A DNA stretch of 64,000 bases from Macrobrachium rosenbergii (GCF_040412425.1 NC_089782.1:21093122-21157121), one strand, 5' to 3'; numbered from the stretch's first letter, positions 28,883 through 41,867 are shown. Notes: generated by a model from the letters alone, not told the origin. A program made the numbers and translations.

Positions 28883-28920
<38 letters not shown>

Positions 28921-28957
28921 GGGGGAGGTGGTGGGGGAATAGATGGAGGCAGGTGGG
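28882..28957 (+). repeat. (GA)n run followed by G-rich tract
   Basis: GA run to about 28916, then G-runs at 28917-28919, 28921-28925, 28933-28937 and 28955-28957. It is a weaker quadruplex candidate because the last loop is long. Confidence 0.85.
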
Positions 28958-29307
28958 AGAAAGTGTCAAGTGGTCCGCATTATCGAAATACTATTGAAAT
29001 ACTACACAGCAAACATCCTAGTGGTTGCCAAGTCAGGAACTATAAATAATAATGCGATTCAGCTACACCACTGTAAACTAGCGTCCGTGTTTTGGCCTGC
29101 GTAAGATTTCAACCCTGTTAAATCAGCTGTTTGTCCAGCGATTAAGGACGACACGGCCCTACTCGCTTGGGATATACGTGGATTTTTTTTTTCTTTAGGT
29201 CTTCCCTATGAATGAGACAGGTAAAGATGGATTTCTCTGAGGGTGAATGATGAAAAGTACCTACTCACAGCACGCCCGATTCTAATTCTATTAGTGTAGC
29301 TTGGTCT

Positions 29308-29590
29308 ACTGTTACTACTACTACGACTACTACTACTGCTCTCTCTAAGGTCATAAATCCTACTGATATTGCTACTACGCCTTTTATCTCTACCAGCGCA
29401 AATGCTACTTTTTATGCTAAGCTACTACGACGGTGGTTACTATCATTACTATCATCTTTACAGTTATAAGCGGTACTGTTATTGCGCTAATAATAATTTT
29501 GCCCCTGACATCTTTAAAGGTACAAAAACTGCTACTACTCTTACTACACCATTTACTACTATCCTTACGCTTACGAATGATGCTACTACA
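29308..29590. repeat. Degenerate (CTA/ACT)n simple sequence
   Basis: CTACTA-type units cluster at 29308-29341 and recur in diverged form to about 29590. The resulting ORFs are low-complexity. Confidence 0.65.
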
Positions 29591-29595
29591 ATTCC

Positions 29596-29644
29596 CCCGG
29601 TCGCGGTGTCTCCATTAAGATCCGGCCGGCCGAGACACTCCGGG
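29596..29644. other. GC-rich hairpin
   Basis: CCCGG (29596-29600) and GTGTCTC (29606-29612) pair with GAGACAC (29632-29638) and CCGGG (29640-29644). The loop contains a GGCCGGCC palindrome. It is conspicuous in an AT-rich setting. It could be the end of a mobile element, but I see no partner end. Confidence 0.6.
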
Positions 29645-29846
29645 TTTTAAGGAATTTTAGAAAATGTTTGAAATATTGAGTGGAAGAGAGAGGGAGCATA
29701 CGACGGAAAATCTTTGAAGGGACTTCCATAGTAATTCGGTACATTTTCACTCGTCCATTTGGCTTTTATTGTATATTAAGCTTCGCCGGATGAGGGAAAG
29801 CTGTTCTTACTCTACGGATCCCTTTTGTATAGTAAGAGTTTAGATT

Positions 29847-30028
<182 letters not shown>

Positions 30029-31061
30029 AAATGTTTGTTTGTGTGTGCATGTGATTGTGTGTGTTAGTACATAGCGTCACTCTCAAAATATATGAGAAGG
30101 AATTTTCTTATACTTTCATTAAAATCCTGTCCTGTAAAATTTGAAAATGAGAACTCAGTTTCTAACGGAAATAATACTGAACAAGATAAAATTGTCCCAT
30201 TAAATAAATGACTACATTACCTTACCTATTTCTGCGTTGCCATTTTCCCATATTTGCATCCTTAGGGGAGTAGCTTCAACGATTGGAAGTTTCACCATAT
30301 ACAGTATTGAAGAGTCTCCAAATGAGGTGGGAGGTCACATTCCCGTCCTGAAAAACGCCATGTGTTAATATTATGAGGAAATGAATGAATAAAGATATGG
30401 GGCACTGACAGAAATTTATTCTTTGCAAAAGTCCTCGAAAATGTTTCGCGCTATCGGCATTGATAAGTCATGTTACTATTGTTATGATAAAAAAAGTTAC
30501 TTTTAATAATGTTGAAACTAATTCAACAGAAACAAAACAATAATGGTAATTGTTGTAAAAGTAGTAGTAGTAACAGTGATTAGATATGGCTCCACCATAG
30601 CAATTAAACTTACAGTGTCACGATCCTCTAGCCTTTACATATGATTGTAACCTTGCGATCGTTTTGGTCATATTTATTATATTATAACGGTTCATCGCCT
30701 ACGTTTTCTATAGCTCTTTAGGTGACACCAGTATATGGCAACAAATCAGTCAATGAATCCCACCCCCTGCAATTTGCAACGAGCATCTGTTATAAAGACC
30801 TCACTTTACTTAAGTAGGCTGTCCTTCTAGTACCCACTTACATGTGCCGCTTACCTTTCTGCTTACCACTTAACCGGCACTTCAGTCTCCATGTCATGTA
30901 CTTGAAGGTTGGGATCGGAAATTTATTATTATTAATAATGCATACAGTGGGCATAAACACTAATGAATTGATAAGGATTTAGATGGTTGTCCTTTTTTAT
31001 AGGATGAAATGGCAAAAGCTTCTAAATGATTTTTCAAGTTTGTTTTCTGGCAAGGAAACAG

Positions 31062-31063
<2 letters not shown>
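30029..31063. other. Unique spacer, no gene seen
   Basis: About 1 kb of ordinary sequence; short GTA and ATT runs near 30561 and 30924. Confidence 0.5.
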
Positions 31064-31141
<78 letters not shown>

Positions 31142-31147
31142 TTATAT

Positions 31148-31230
<83 letters not shown>
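31064..31230. repeat. Two (TA)n blocks around a TG core
   Basis: TA to about 31132, a TG-rich bridge of about 20 bp, TA again to 31230. Confidence 0.97.
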
Positions 31231-31234
<4 letters not shown>

Positions 31235-32508
31235 ACTGCATACCTATCGGTTTAGGTATTTATATGAGGAGTTTATTTGTAAACATAATTTTTTTCTTTG
31301 ATATTGCGGAACGGTGACTGAGAACTAGAATGAATCCTGTGTTAATAATGGAATTGCTGATCTACCTTGGTTGAAGGAAAAGTCGAGCCAAACCTAACCT
31401 CTTAAATACTGTAAAAGTTCTAATTTTTACAGTATTTTCTAATTTCTTTTTTAATATCTAATTTTTTCATATCCCGATAAGTGAAGCAAAACAAACCTGA
31501 TTTGATTTTCAAGTTTACATTTCATCCAAACCACGAATTCCTTTTCTTTCATATTTCAGCTCCATTTTTCCGAAATTTTCTCCTTTCTCGGAAACGTTAT
31601 TGTCTTCCTTACAATTCATCTCTGCTCCTTTATCTGAGTATTTATCACAGTAGGAAAGATGAAGGAGTGGGAAGCGTGTGATGTGCTACCATCCCCTACA
31701 ATTAATAAGGATACCTCACTTGTCGCGTTCCTCATGCATAAGTTCCGAGGTACCTTTCCCGTCCTTTCGTCTTACAACCACAAAGATTGTTTACAAGGCC
31801 TACTGGGCAATGGCCCTATCGGTGACCTATGACAGCCAAGTGGGAAAATTGTGACAAGGGTAAGGGCTTTGACAGAAGTAACGTGGTGTGGGCTGTCGGT
31901 CGTCCAGCGCATAATCGGAAAAGGGAATGACTGTCATCGTTTGTAAATGAAGTTAACGAAGAATAAGCCAAGCTTTTAATTTTCTTTTCTTGTTACTTCC
32001 ATGTAGCTGTCGAGGAAGCGACAGTGACACAAAAGACGGGTAATAATTTCAAATTTTATCCTGGGAAAATGTTGTTTGACAAGTAAGCGAGAAAACCGCA
32101 AACAACTACATCAGTAGCATTTTTTATATTTAGCTGTTTTTATATTTTACCTGATTATTGGCTATTATTCATCTAAATTATTACGGTTTTACCTCTAAAC
32201 GGAACTCTTCATGGTCACGAATCTCAGTGCCTGGTTGTCAGACCAAAATCTCATAAATCATTCAAAATCAAATTTCTGAACAGTAAGTAACCTACTGCCA
32301 AACCACTGCTTTTATATTGAAGATAAAAAATCAGTGACGAATGTAATTATTATATTAGTGAAACGACGCTCAGTATTATCGTTCATACAACTAGTTACGT
32401 TGTCATAATGGTTGATTTAAATCATTACTGTTTTGTTATCGCTTTTTCCTGAATGTTTCTGCGTTATTGTAATCACGACCATCATATTTGTAATAATAAT
32501 ATTGCTAG
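31231..32508. other. Unique stretch with 13-bp hairpin
   Basis: No gene recognised. AAATACTGTAAAA (31404-31416) and its exact reverse complement (31425-31437) form a perfect 13-bp stem with an 8-nt loop. 31690-31960 has balanced composition and could be a conserved noncoding segment. Confidence 0.5.
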
Positions 32509-32523
32509 TTATTATTATTATTA

Positions 32524-32563
<40 letters not shown>
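32509..32563. repeat. (ATT)n trinucleotide microsatellite
   Basis: ATT run with one slip. Confidence 0.97.
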
Positions 32564-32565
<2 letters not shown>

Positions 32566-32812
32566 AACAATTGACGCCTGGCAGAAACCTGGATAGATCT
32601 AACAGAATGAAGTGAATGTAATGATTTGTTGTAACAGAAGAACATTTTGTAGCTAGTAGCCTGTAGTTAATTAACTTGATCTTGCAAATGTTAATATTAA
32701 TATCTGAATGTCTTGTAAACAAAAACAAGTCGAGATCAGCAATTTCCAAATAGTCACCGTCTGCGTAAATACACGTGGCTGGGTTTTGAAAGTCATACTA
32801 CGTTCACGGGCG

Positions 32813-33391
<579 letters not shown>

Positions 33392-33430
33392 CCTTCCTTC
33401 CTTCCTTCCTTCCTTCCCTCCCTCCATCCT
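33392..33430. repeat. (TTCC)n microsatellite
   Basis: CCTT tetranucleotides passing into CCCT. Confidence 0.95.
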
Positions 33431-33740
33431 TCATTCTCCCAAAATCTCTCCGCGCGTCGCTCTCCCAACCTTAGAGGAGCCTGGATGTTGTCGCTACGGA
33501 TCAGCACGAGGATGTTTTCAAAAAGGTTTAACGCTATGTGTGAGGTTATTATTTGACATTTTCCTTTGCCTACGAAATTTGTAATTCAAGCTTCGAGGAG
33601 AGTTAAAAAGGCTACATAATTAATTATCAGATGTAATGCTTCTTAATTTCGTTTTATACGGTCAATTGTTAGTAAATATTTGCCTATATATTTACACACA
33701 ACTGAACCAAGTTATGTATTCGTTAGTGTGTGTAAGCTAG

Positions 33741-33762
33741 TTTTTTTTTTTTTTTTTTTTTT
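33741..33762. repeat. Poly-T run of 22
   Basis: A pure T homopolymer. Read on the minus strand it could be the poly-A tail of a retroposed sequence, but no body is recognisable next to it. Confidence 0.9.
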
Positions 33763-34038
33763 ACATCGGATCATTTACATAAGCATACTCCATTTTCAAC
33801 TCGTTTCCCAGCTATCTAAACCCATTTTGTAGCGCCATTGCCGGGATGATCGCGTAGATGCCAAAGAATGAATTCGAAATAAGACTACAACAACTTCTGT
33901 TCAATGTCATCCGCGTGGTGTCTGTCTTCGTATGATGCATGACCCCAGCAGCTTTAGACACGGGCCCATTGTTATTGGTGTGCGTGACATAAAACGTTAT
34001 TTGTCTAACTCAGTATTTAAAGTTTGGATGAAGGGAAT

Positions 34039-34040
<2 letters not shown>

Positions 34041-34080
<40 letters not shown>
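34041..34080. repeat. (TC)n microsatellite
   Basis: Pure TC run of about 40 bp. Confidence 0.97.
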
Positions 34081-34083
<3 letters not shown>

Positions 34084-34842
34084 GTACTGGTAATGACAAA
34101 ATTTGACGGTTATGTTGCCATGGGACTTATTTCAATAATTGTAATTGTGAACGAAGCAACTAACTTTTCTTCATTATAGTAACAAATCGTATGCTTCGTG
34201 ATCATTTCCTTTGGTTTTAAGACCTTGTTCTTTCTCTATTCTTTAATTGTTTTTGATATTTGCAAAATATTGTCTGCTTCCATTTCTTCCAAATTGAGCG
34301 AATTCGTTTGAACGGCCGTCGACTATGTTGATCAGTTTTGGTGCACCTCCTTCCCCCACTCCAGGGTGTTGTTATTTTCACGATCACTGAATCATGTTTT
34401 TTGTTATGGAATTAGCTGATGTTGTTTCATTACAAGTTGATTTTGAAATAAAGATGTTTCTTTCAGTTTAGTTTATTAATGTTGTAGTTATTTTAGAGAT
34501 GACGAAGAAACGAAGCCTATAGACCGCCAAGTTTTTACTTGGAGGTGAAAATACACGTGTCAATTTTGACTTTGGCTTCCAGGCAACTTCTGGCATCCTT
34601 ACCACCACAACATCCACCACCACTCCCCTCCCCTCCTTCTATACGCCCCCACCCCTGCGACGACCACCCGGACGCTGTGAAGAAGCGAAGCTGTCTCGAA
34701 CATCAATCATTGAAGCGTCATACGAAACTTGGAATAAAGTATCGGTTATCGGACTTGCTATCGAGAATATTAAGGTTTGTGAGTTTCTTGCCGATGGAAG
34801 CAAAACACTTTCTTCCCTCCCATGTTCGCTCTTTTCAACCGT
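34081..34842. other. Unique spacer, no gene seen
   Basis: Includes a C-rich patch at 34600-34670. The S/P-rich 164-codon + frame (34539-35033) and its R-rich minus shadow owe their length to this patch and the following TCC repeat. Confidence 0.5.
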
Positions 34843-34935
34843 CTTCTCCTCCGTCTTCCTCCTCCTTCTCCTCCTCATCCTTCTCCTCCTCCTCCTCCTC
34901 CTCCTCCTCCTCCTCCTCCTCCTTGTACTCCTCCG
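34843..34935. repeat. (TCC)n trinucleotide microsatellite
   Basis: CTC/TCC units, near perfect from about 34882 to 34922. Confidence 0.97.
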
Positions 34936-35712
34936 CCTCATTCTCGTCTTGTCCTTCTTCTCATCCTCGTCATTCTAAAAGAGAGGAAATATATGAGGCG
35001 AAATTGCTTCAACACAAGTGGTTCTGTTTATAATGTTCGAACCGTTTCCCTAGACAAGCCTTTCTCGGTGTCCATCAAGGAACTTCAGTTAACTCGTCAA
35101 ACTATTTTCTATTTCTCCTCTTTCCTTATTCTACATGGTTCGCCATCTTTTGAAATTGACCGGAGAGAGAATATTTAAGTTCCCGTAGCTTTTCCATGCA
35201 TTTTTAAAGGCTTTCATCTTAGTTATGCTTTGAAAATTTTAAAAACTCCAGATGTGCTATCTTCCATATTTTGTGATAAGTGAAAATCAAACATGCAACT
35301 TACGGTTGCGACTAGGAAAAAAAGTCTTTACAATTGTTTCCTTATACGTTTTTTGCTCATACACATGAACAGAATTCAACAGATCATAGTTCTTCATAGC
35401 ATTAAAAGTCTTTTTCTGTAAGGTAATAATTTCTATGCATCCCGCTAAGTACCGCTTAGTAACTTGCCTTATCATTTGTACGAGAACAACAACAGCAACA
35501 ATAATATTTAAAGGTTGACATTATGAAGTCCAAAAGAACAATCTTTTTACGGCATTCCTCATTTTCCCCTATAAAAAAACTAAAAGATTTGGTAGCTTAC
35601 GACAAAAAACCATTCTTTATCGTGGACGTTTATGACATCAGTTACTCTTTCAGTATTTACCTTCTCATCGTACTCCTTACCTGTATTTGCACGATACACG
35701 TAAATAACATTA

Positions 35713-35715
<3 letters not shown>
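34936..35715. other. Unique spacer, no gene seen
   Basis: Ordinary AT-rich sequence. Confidence 0.5.

Positions 35716-35800
<85 letters not shown>
35716..35800. repeat. (TA)n microsatellite
   Basis: Pure TA run of about 85 bp. Confidence 0.97.
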
Positions 35801-35803
<3 letters not shown>

Positions 35804-35998
35804 TCTATGCAGCTATGTATGTATGTACTGTATACGTATATATTCATTTATAGCTTAAGCCATAAATAGCCTTTAATATCCGTTCACTATACTTTGAGTG
35901 TAAGATATTCACAAGAGAATACGTATTCGATATTACTGGATATTTCTGGCTTAAAATTTGAAAGTATAAATAGATACCATGTTTGAAATTTAACAATT

Positions 35999-36001
<3 letters not shown>

Positions 36002-36071
<70 letters not shown>

Positions 36072-36090
36072 CTGTGTGTGTGTGTGTGCG
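36002..36090. repeat. Compound (TA)n-(TG)n microsatellite
   Basis: TA to about 36067 then a short TG run. Confidence 0.97.
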
Positions 36091-36317
36091 TGCGCTCTAT
36101 TCTTCACAAAGGGGTTGGACTAGAGTGCATTCGTATGTAAAAACAGTTTATATCTGTTTTACTGTAGATCTATTTTTGCCTTAACGTTTTTTATTTGAGA
36201 GAATTGTTCTTCCTCCTCCATAAAGAAAAAAAGCATTTCCGTCATTATTACTCAGGAACGTTTGCTATTGTTATATTGGGTATTTCAAGTATCCATGTTT
36301 ATCAATGCAGTTATGTA

Positions 36318-36603
<286 letters not shown>

Positions 36604-36639
36604 TTTGAATATATATATTCGCAAATTGATTGAAATAAT

Positions 36640-37486
36640 GCCTTTCTATGTTCATGGATTCTCATAAAACTGTCTGAAAGTTTATACATGTACATCTCTT
36701 TTCCTAAGAATCTGAGATATTAATAATTTTTTCATGTAAAATGCTCACCCAATATATTTTCTCTTCTCACATTTCTATTTACATCTGTTCATTACTGAAA
36801 TAATTTGTGATACATCAATTGAGGCCATGGTGAAAATACTTTTTCTATTATAATGAAATAAAATTCTCGTTACGCGTAACTAATGACTGTTTCCCTTATC
36901 GTTCTTTCATAAATAGATGGAAATTTCCGGGACAATTAAATATCATACGATATAGAGTAATATGTCTTGTATGGAGTTAATTAGTATGTTTTGGTATGTC
37001 ACACTGTTGTCATACTTGGCGGTGGCAGCCATTTGAAACAGATGCATTCACGGTTATTCACCAGTTTATTGCCGGGGGTATTCATTTCTTCCATCATTAT
37101 GCATTTTATGCATGCATTTCAAGTATATATATTTTCATATTCCACGCCAGTGGAGACTCCCGGAATGCACTCGACTCGGTTTGTTTGTTTAAGTTGTCCC
37201 TCGTTTTGCATTTTCCCTTACATTGTTATACATTCGGTGGGCGAGTGTACCTGCTACCTCCTGCTAATCAATTTTAGGGAAGTTTTATTGGATGGCAGTC
37301 AGTGGAAATTGCACGGAGTTGCATTCCTTCTACCCGCTGTCTTTTCTCTGTCGCAGGTTCGACCCTGTTATTCAGTGGCCACCGTTGAAAATGTTTGGAG
37401 CTCTGTGGAATCCCGTCGTTGATTCGATAAACTCTTTCTAGTTTTCATGGAAATCTCATTGCGCTTTCGTCTAATTTAGGGAGAAG
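36640..37486. other. Unique spacer with a 143-codon ORF
   Basis: The + frame 36991-37422 is free of simple repeats and rich in hydrophobic and Cys/Ser residues. I recognise no domain, and a second open frame overlaps it at 36996-37277. Composition here is more balanced, which lengthens chance ORFs. I do not call it a gene. Confidence 0.4.
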
Positions 37487-37530
37487 GATAGATAGGTAGA
37501 TAGACAGACAGACAGACAGATAGATAAACA
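37487..37530. repeat. (GATA/GACA)n microsatellite
   Basis: GATA units pass into GACA units and back to GATA. Confidence 0.95.
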
Positions 37531-38050
37531 GTTATTAGCAGCATAAGAAATCGAATGATCGTTTTGCATACCTAGACAAAGCTGCTGTTTCTAATATCTA
37601 ATTGTTCGCAGTTCATATAAAAAGTGCCGCGAAATATCTGTGATTATGAATGTTAATAAGTCAGTAATTTATGGAAATTTTATGAAAATAACAGATGACT
37701 TTTTTTATTCTTTTGATATAAGATGAAATCGCAAAATTGGTTCTACCTCTTCATGCAAGAATCAAATCGCTTATATACAGTAAAGCTGCGAATTACATTT
37801 AAGAGCGAATGACACAGACAGCAATTAAGAAGGAAATCAAATTTGAAAGAGAATTGCTTAGGCCGAGGAAACATTTCAAGTTTGAGATATGTTCTCCATT
37901 AGCGTCACATTCTGAAGAAGCGAAATGTCGGATTTAAAGTTAAAGTCACTGCTAAATAACTCGATTCAGGATTCCCGGCAACTTCGACAGTTAGTAAGTA
38001 ATTCTGCGCAATGACTTGCCTTCTGCTATTGCCATTTAGAAAGAAAGTTT
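37531..38050. other. Unique spacer, no gene seen
   Basis: Ordinary sequence. Confidence 0.5.
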
Positions 38051-38112
38051 AGAGAGAGAGAGAGAGAGAGAGAGAGGGAAAGAGGAAAGAGAAAGGGAGA
38101 GAGAGAGAGAAA
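38051..38112. repeat. (GA)n microsatellite, interrupted
   Basis: GA run to 38076, then GGAAAG-type interruptions and a second short GA run. Confidence 0.95.
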
Positions 38113-38202
38113 CCGGTTGTTTTTATTTTTTTTGTTTTGGTACCTTCGATGAATTTCCATATTTTTGAATTGATTTTTGTGAGGATTTATAAAAATGTAC
38201 GT

Positions 38203-38228
38203 GCTTGTGTGTGTGTGTGTGTGTGTGA
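38203..38228. repeat. Short (TG)n microsatellite
   Basis: TG run of about 24 bp. Confidence 0.95.
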
Positions 38229-38471
38229 CAGAGGGCAATATGCTTTCTTTTACTTTAACGCTTTCAGATTTCACCATCTTTTACTTTTGTTCAGTTCTCA
38301 TGAGAAACAAAAGCTCCAGGAGTGGCTTAAGAGCGTCAGTGCAGCAGCTACACGTGATAAGCGCACCTAATTATAGATAAGAAAAAGTCCCAGCTGATGC
38401 CGAAAATGAATTGCATTGAATTAAAAAAAAAAGTACAAGAAGCGCCTGGTCGATGGCCATGACTAAAACAA

Positions 38472-38522
38472 CCCACCCCTCCCCCAAGACACCCAAGCAA
38501 ACTTAACCCCCACCCCACCCCC
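38472..38522 (-). other. Minus-strand G-quadruplex motif
   Basis: C-runs on the + strand at 38472-38474, 38476-38479, 38481-38485, 38492-38494, 38507-38511, 38513-38516 and 38518-38522. The first four tracts already satisfy the quadruplex pattern on the minus strand. Confidence 0.7.
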
Positions 38523-38737
38523 TTTCCACTCCTTATCTCCCTATTTCCGGTGGCGTTGCCAAGCCTCAGAAACGCCTTTTCGCCTCATGGTGATAAAACA
38601 CCTTTATCGCGATCCGTACGGCGTCGAACTTGCGTTCAATTGAACTTATATGTAGTATTTAATCATGTCATTACCATTGCCAGATTCGATCGCAGAATTG
38701 CATGTTGTAAATGCGTCAGATTGCTAGAAAATTATCA

Positions 38738-38739
<2 letters not shown>

Positions 38740-38820
<81 letters not shown>

Positions 38821-38821
38821 T
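38740..38821. repeat. Compound (TC)n-(TG)n microsatellite
   Basis: TC run to about 38802 then TG run. Confidence 0.97.
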
Positions 38822-39138
38822 CCTTCGATTTTTCTTTTAATATTTTTATTTACAGAAGGAAAAAGAGCAGCCACCAGTGCAAACCGAGCTGGTATCCTCA
38901 GCGCGTTTGCAAGTTAAAAGGGGAATTTTTTTTTTAAGTAAGAGTGAGCAAGGTATGGCGCATGGAGAACTGTTTGCTTTGAAGGAGCAAATTCGGTTTT
39001 TCCCCCTTGACGTGATGGCTTTTGTCTTGGTTGACGTTGGGAACGGCACTGCATCTAGCACTCTTGGAAAACGCTTCTCCTGCGATGTAGGAGGGTCACC
39101 TCCTGGCGAACGCGGTAGTAAATAGCAACGGAAGTGGT
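38822..39138. other. Unique, balanced-composition segment
   Basis: Both strands have 80-120-codon frames (38877-39125 +, 38846-39208 -). Neither is recognisable and the minus one begins in the AGT repeat. It could be a conserved noncoding or transposon-derived piece; I cannot tell. Confidence 0.4.
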
Positions 39139-39153
39139 AGTAGTAGTAGTAGT

Positions 39154-39186
<33 letters not shown>
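39139..39186. repeat. (AGT)n trinucleotide microsatellite
   Basis: AGT units with one AAGT slip. Confidence 0.97.
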
Positions 39187-40804
39187 AGTACCGAGTCTGC
39201 AATATCATCCTTCGTGCCTGATCGCTTTCATTAATGTGTCACAAATTTCTGACGATGTTTAATGTAATTGGCGAAGCTCCATCAAAATATCATCCACATA
39301 GGGCCGTTTCGTCTTTCACACAGAAATTGGCCGCGAAATGAAAATCGAAATTCAGAACCGCAGAGAAGGTGAATGAATCGGCCATTTCATCGTGTTGATA
39401 TCATCAAAATCCCTCACATTTACTTTTGGAGAAAGAAACAGACGCAAGATCAACATTTAATTAAAATTCGTGATGAAATAACCTTAGGAGAACGATCTTT
39501 CTGCGGTATTACCAAAATGAATTTTGCAGCTTTTCTTGAATGTATCTTAAGGTACAGAATTCGGTGGAAATTGGAAAAAGAGATGAAGACTACTGTATAA
39601 GTCCGTATTCTTTCTACAGTTGAAAATAACTCGCTCTCAGTCTTTTATAAATTATGCAATGCCATATGTTCTACAATTACGCGCATATCCTGCATACAGT
39701 ATTTCTAAATGTTAATATATAGTTCTCTCTTTCAGATAAAATGGCATTGTAATAATCGTAAAGTAACTAAACTAGATTTATTTTATAAAAGAATTCAAAT
39801 AAGCACTGAACCACGGATCAGAAAAATGTTATGGTTACTGCTGTCACTGAAAGTATGAATTATTAGGCGGCGTTGCCTCTATCATGTAGAAAATATCTGC
39901 ATTTTTATTTGCCAGTACTATTGCAGAATTTCAGTAGGAAATTGTATGCTCTGACGAATTGTTTCAGTGTTTGTAAATCAAAATGAATTAAAACATAAGA
40001 ATATAAGCGTGTATATGATCGCATGTATGATTGGAAAATCCACATACTTACACTAGAATTGTATAGCGTTGCATATATAATTTGCATTATGTACAGCTGA
40101 TCAAGTCATTTTCCGTTAACTATCGCAGTCATTCGACGTGGCTTTCACCCTTTTCGAAAGGACTAAGAAAAGGCGAACTTGGTCCGTGATTGGGTAACTT
40201 TCCAATATCCATCTCTATCGAAACGTGTTCTGGCCTTAACTTAGAGTAACCAAGTTTATCAAATCCCAGCGCGCAATCATCTATAGTTTGCCAGAAATTA
40301 CAAAAAGGGAAAACCGTTTTCAGGAGGAACAGTTACGCTAAGTAACCCAATTGCATGCCCTAAAATCACGGGCAGTCTATTTTGCCCATATTGTTATTTC
40401 TTATTAACTGCGTGAGGGGTGTATATGCTTGCATACTTAGGATACTTGCCTAGTTAGAATTATATTGAACTCTATATCATATTTTACATTTCGTTTTTTC
40501 TCCCTATGTACTTGGAAGCTCGTGCACATTCGACACGCTGGATAGATGCTAACGTCTAATCTAATTATCTCCAATCTAGATAGATGGACTTGCCGCTTAC
40601 AGTTTAAGGGATGGACATCGTTTGAAGGAAATTCGAATCTGAAATAAAAAAGATTAAATTCGCATAATGAACCAATAAATAAATATGCTTAAAAATTTCA
40701 TTTTATTATTCAATAACGCGCATGGCTACATTACTTAAACTGGATTTCGTGATAAATTTCACATGTCTACATTACTACTTGTAAGTGAAGCATATGTACT
40801 TCTA

Positions 40805-40805
<1 letters not shown>
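39187..40805. other. Unique stretch, no gene seen
   Basis: About 1.6 kb of ordinary sequence; short ORFs only. Confidence 0.5.

Positions 40806-40879
<74 letters not shown>
40806..40879. repeat. (TA)n microsatellite
   Basis: Pure TA run of about 74 bp. Confidence 0.97.
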
Positions 40880-40881
<2 letters not shown>

Positions 40882-40980
40882 GTTGTCAGCAGTAGCATGC
40901 AACAAATTAGGGCAACTTAGTTAAGACATGTCTTTACAATCTAATATTTGCTAATTTTCAGCCATTTCGGTACCAGTGAC

Positions 40981-41189
40981 CACTAGCGGATCCAGGGGCC
41001 ACATGGGCACGTGGGGCGCCCCCCCCCCGTAAAAAATAATGCAAGGTACTTGAACAATTGTACCCATTCTTATAAGAAAATATTTACTGAGTAGCCTATA
41101 TATACAAATATACATATACATATATATATGTATGTATATTATGAAAATTGGTGTCCTGGCCCCACGAAATTTTTCTGGATCCGCTAGTG
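40981..41189. mobile_element. 209-bp MITE with 15-bp TIRs, 8-bp TSD
   Basis: CACTAGCGGATCCAG at 40981-40995 is matched by its perfect reverse complement at 41175-41189. The bases immediately outside are CCAGTGAC (40973-40980) and CCAGTGTC (41190-41197), an 8-bp target-site duplication with one mismatch. Inside the ends, GTGGGGC-type words also pair imperfectly. No transposase is encoded, so this is a non-autonomous DNA transposon. An 8-bp duplication fits the hAT superfamily best, P-like elements second; that assignment is inference. A run of ten C (41019-41028) near the left end is probably unstable. Confidence 0.85.
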
Positions 41190-41406
41190 CCAGTGTCATT
41201 GATCATCACTAAATACTTTCTATACTGTGCTATTAATTCGATAAGAATTTTGTCGCAGGTATAAGAATTATTTTCAAGTAATCTATCATTTCTCTGTTGA
41301 TTTTTTCCTACATGATTAAATGCCTCATTTTGCGCATTTTTCGTGAAAAATTAAAGTAATTTTCTAGTTTCAAGTTTATTCTAATTACATTGGCACGAGA
41401 AATTAG

Positions 41407-41792
41407 ATTATTTTTTAAAAGATTTTTTTTGTTTCATTATTTCCTTTGATAAGACAAATACTGCCTAAATAAGTTATATCGAATTCTGAATTCGCCTTGG
41501 AATTTCCGTTTCAATTAAAGGCTTCCGCGATTCTGAATTCTGGGTTTTTTAGGTGGCCAGCTAGTTGCAGTAAGAGAACTTATCTTGTAAGTATATATTA
41601 TTTTTTAAAAGATTTTTTTTTAAGTTTCATTATTTCCGTTGAGAAGATAAATACTGTCTAAATAAGTTATGTCGAATTCTGAATTCGCCTTGGAATTTCC
41701 GTTTCAATTAAAGGCTTCCGCGATTCTGAATTCTGGATTTTTTAGGTGGCCAGCTAGTTGCAGCAAGAGAATTTATCTTGTAAATATATATT
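41407..41792 (+). repeat. Tandem duplication, unit about 190 bp
   Basis: Copy 1 starts at 41407 and copy 2 at 41597. The copies share long identical blocks, such as the GAATTCTGAATTC palindrome and the AGGTGGCCAGCTAGTTGCAG word, with scattered substitutions and a 3-bp length change in a T/A run. Both end at a TATATATT-like tract. The duplication is recent but not brand new. Confidence 0.93.
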
Positions 41793-41864
41793 CACTTTAG
41801 AACATTTTTTCTCACTGCGACATTCGTTTAAACTTGTGCATTCCGTTTTAACCCTTACCCTCCA

Positions 41865-41867
<3 letters not shown>

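Noticed and set aside
33741..33762. Poly-T as the tail of a processed pseudogene on the minus strand
   Set aside because: No ORF remnant, no polyadenylation signal at the expected place and no target duplication seen.
34539..35178. Ser/Pro-rich and Arg-rich ORFs
   Set aside because: Their length comes from the TCC repeat at 34843-34935; composition is that of the repeat.
36991..37422. 143-codon ORF as a possible gene
   Set aside because: No recognised family, overlapped by a second open frame, and local composition favours long chance frames.
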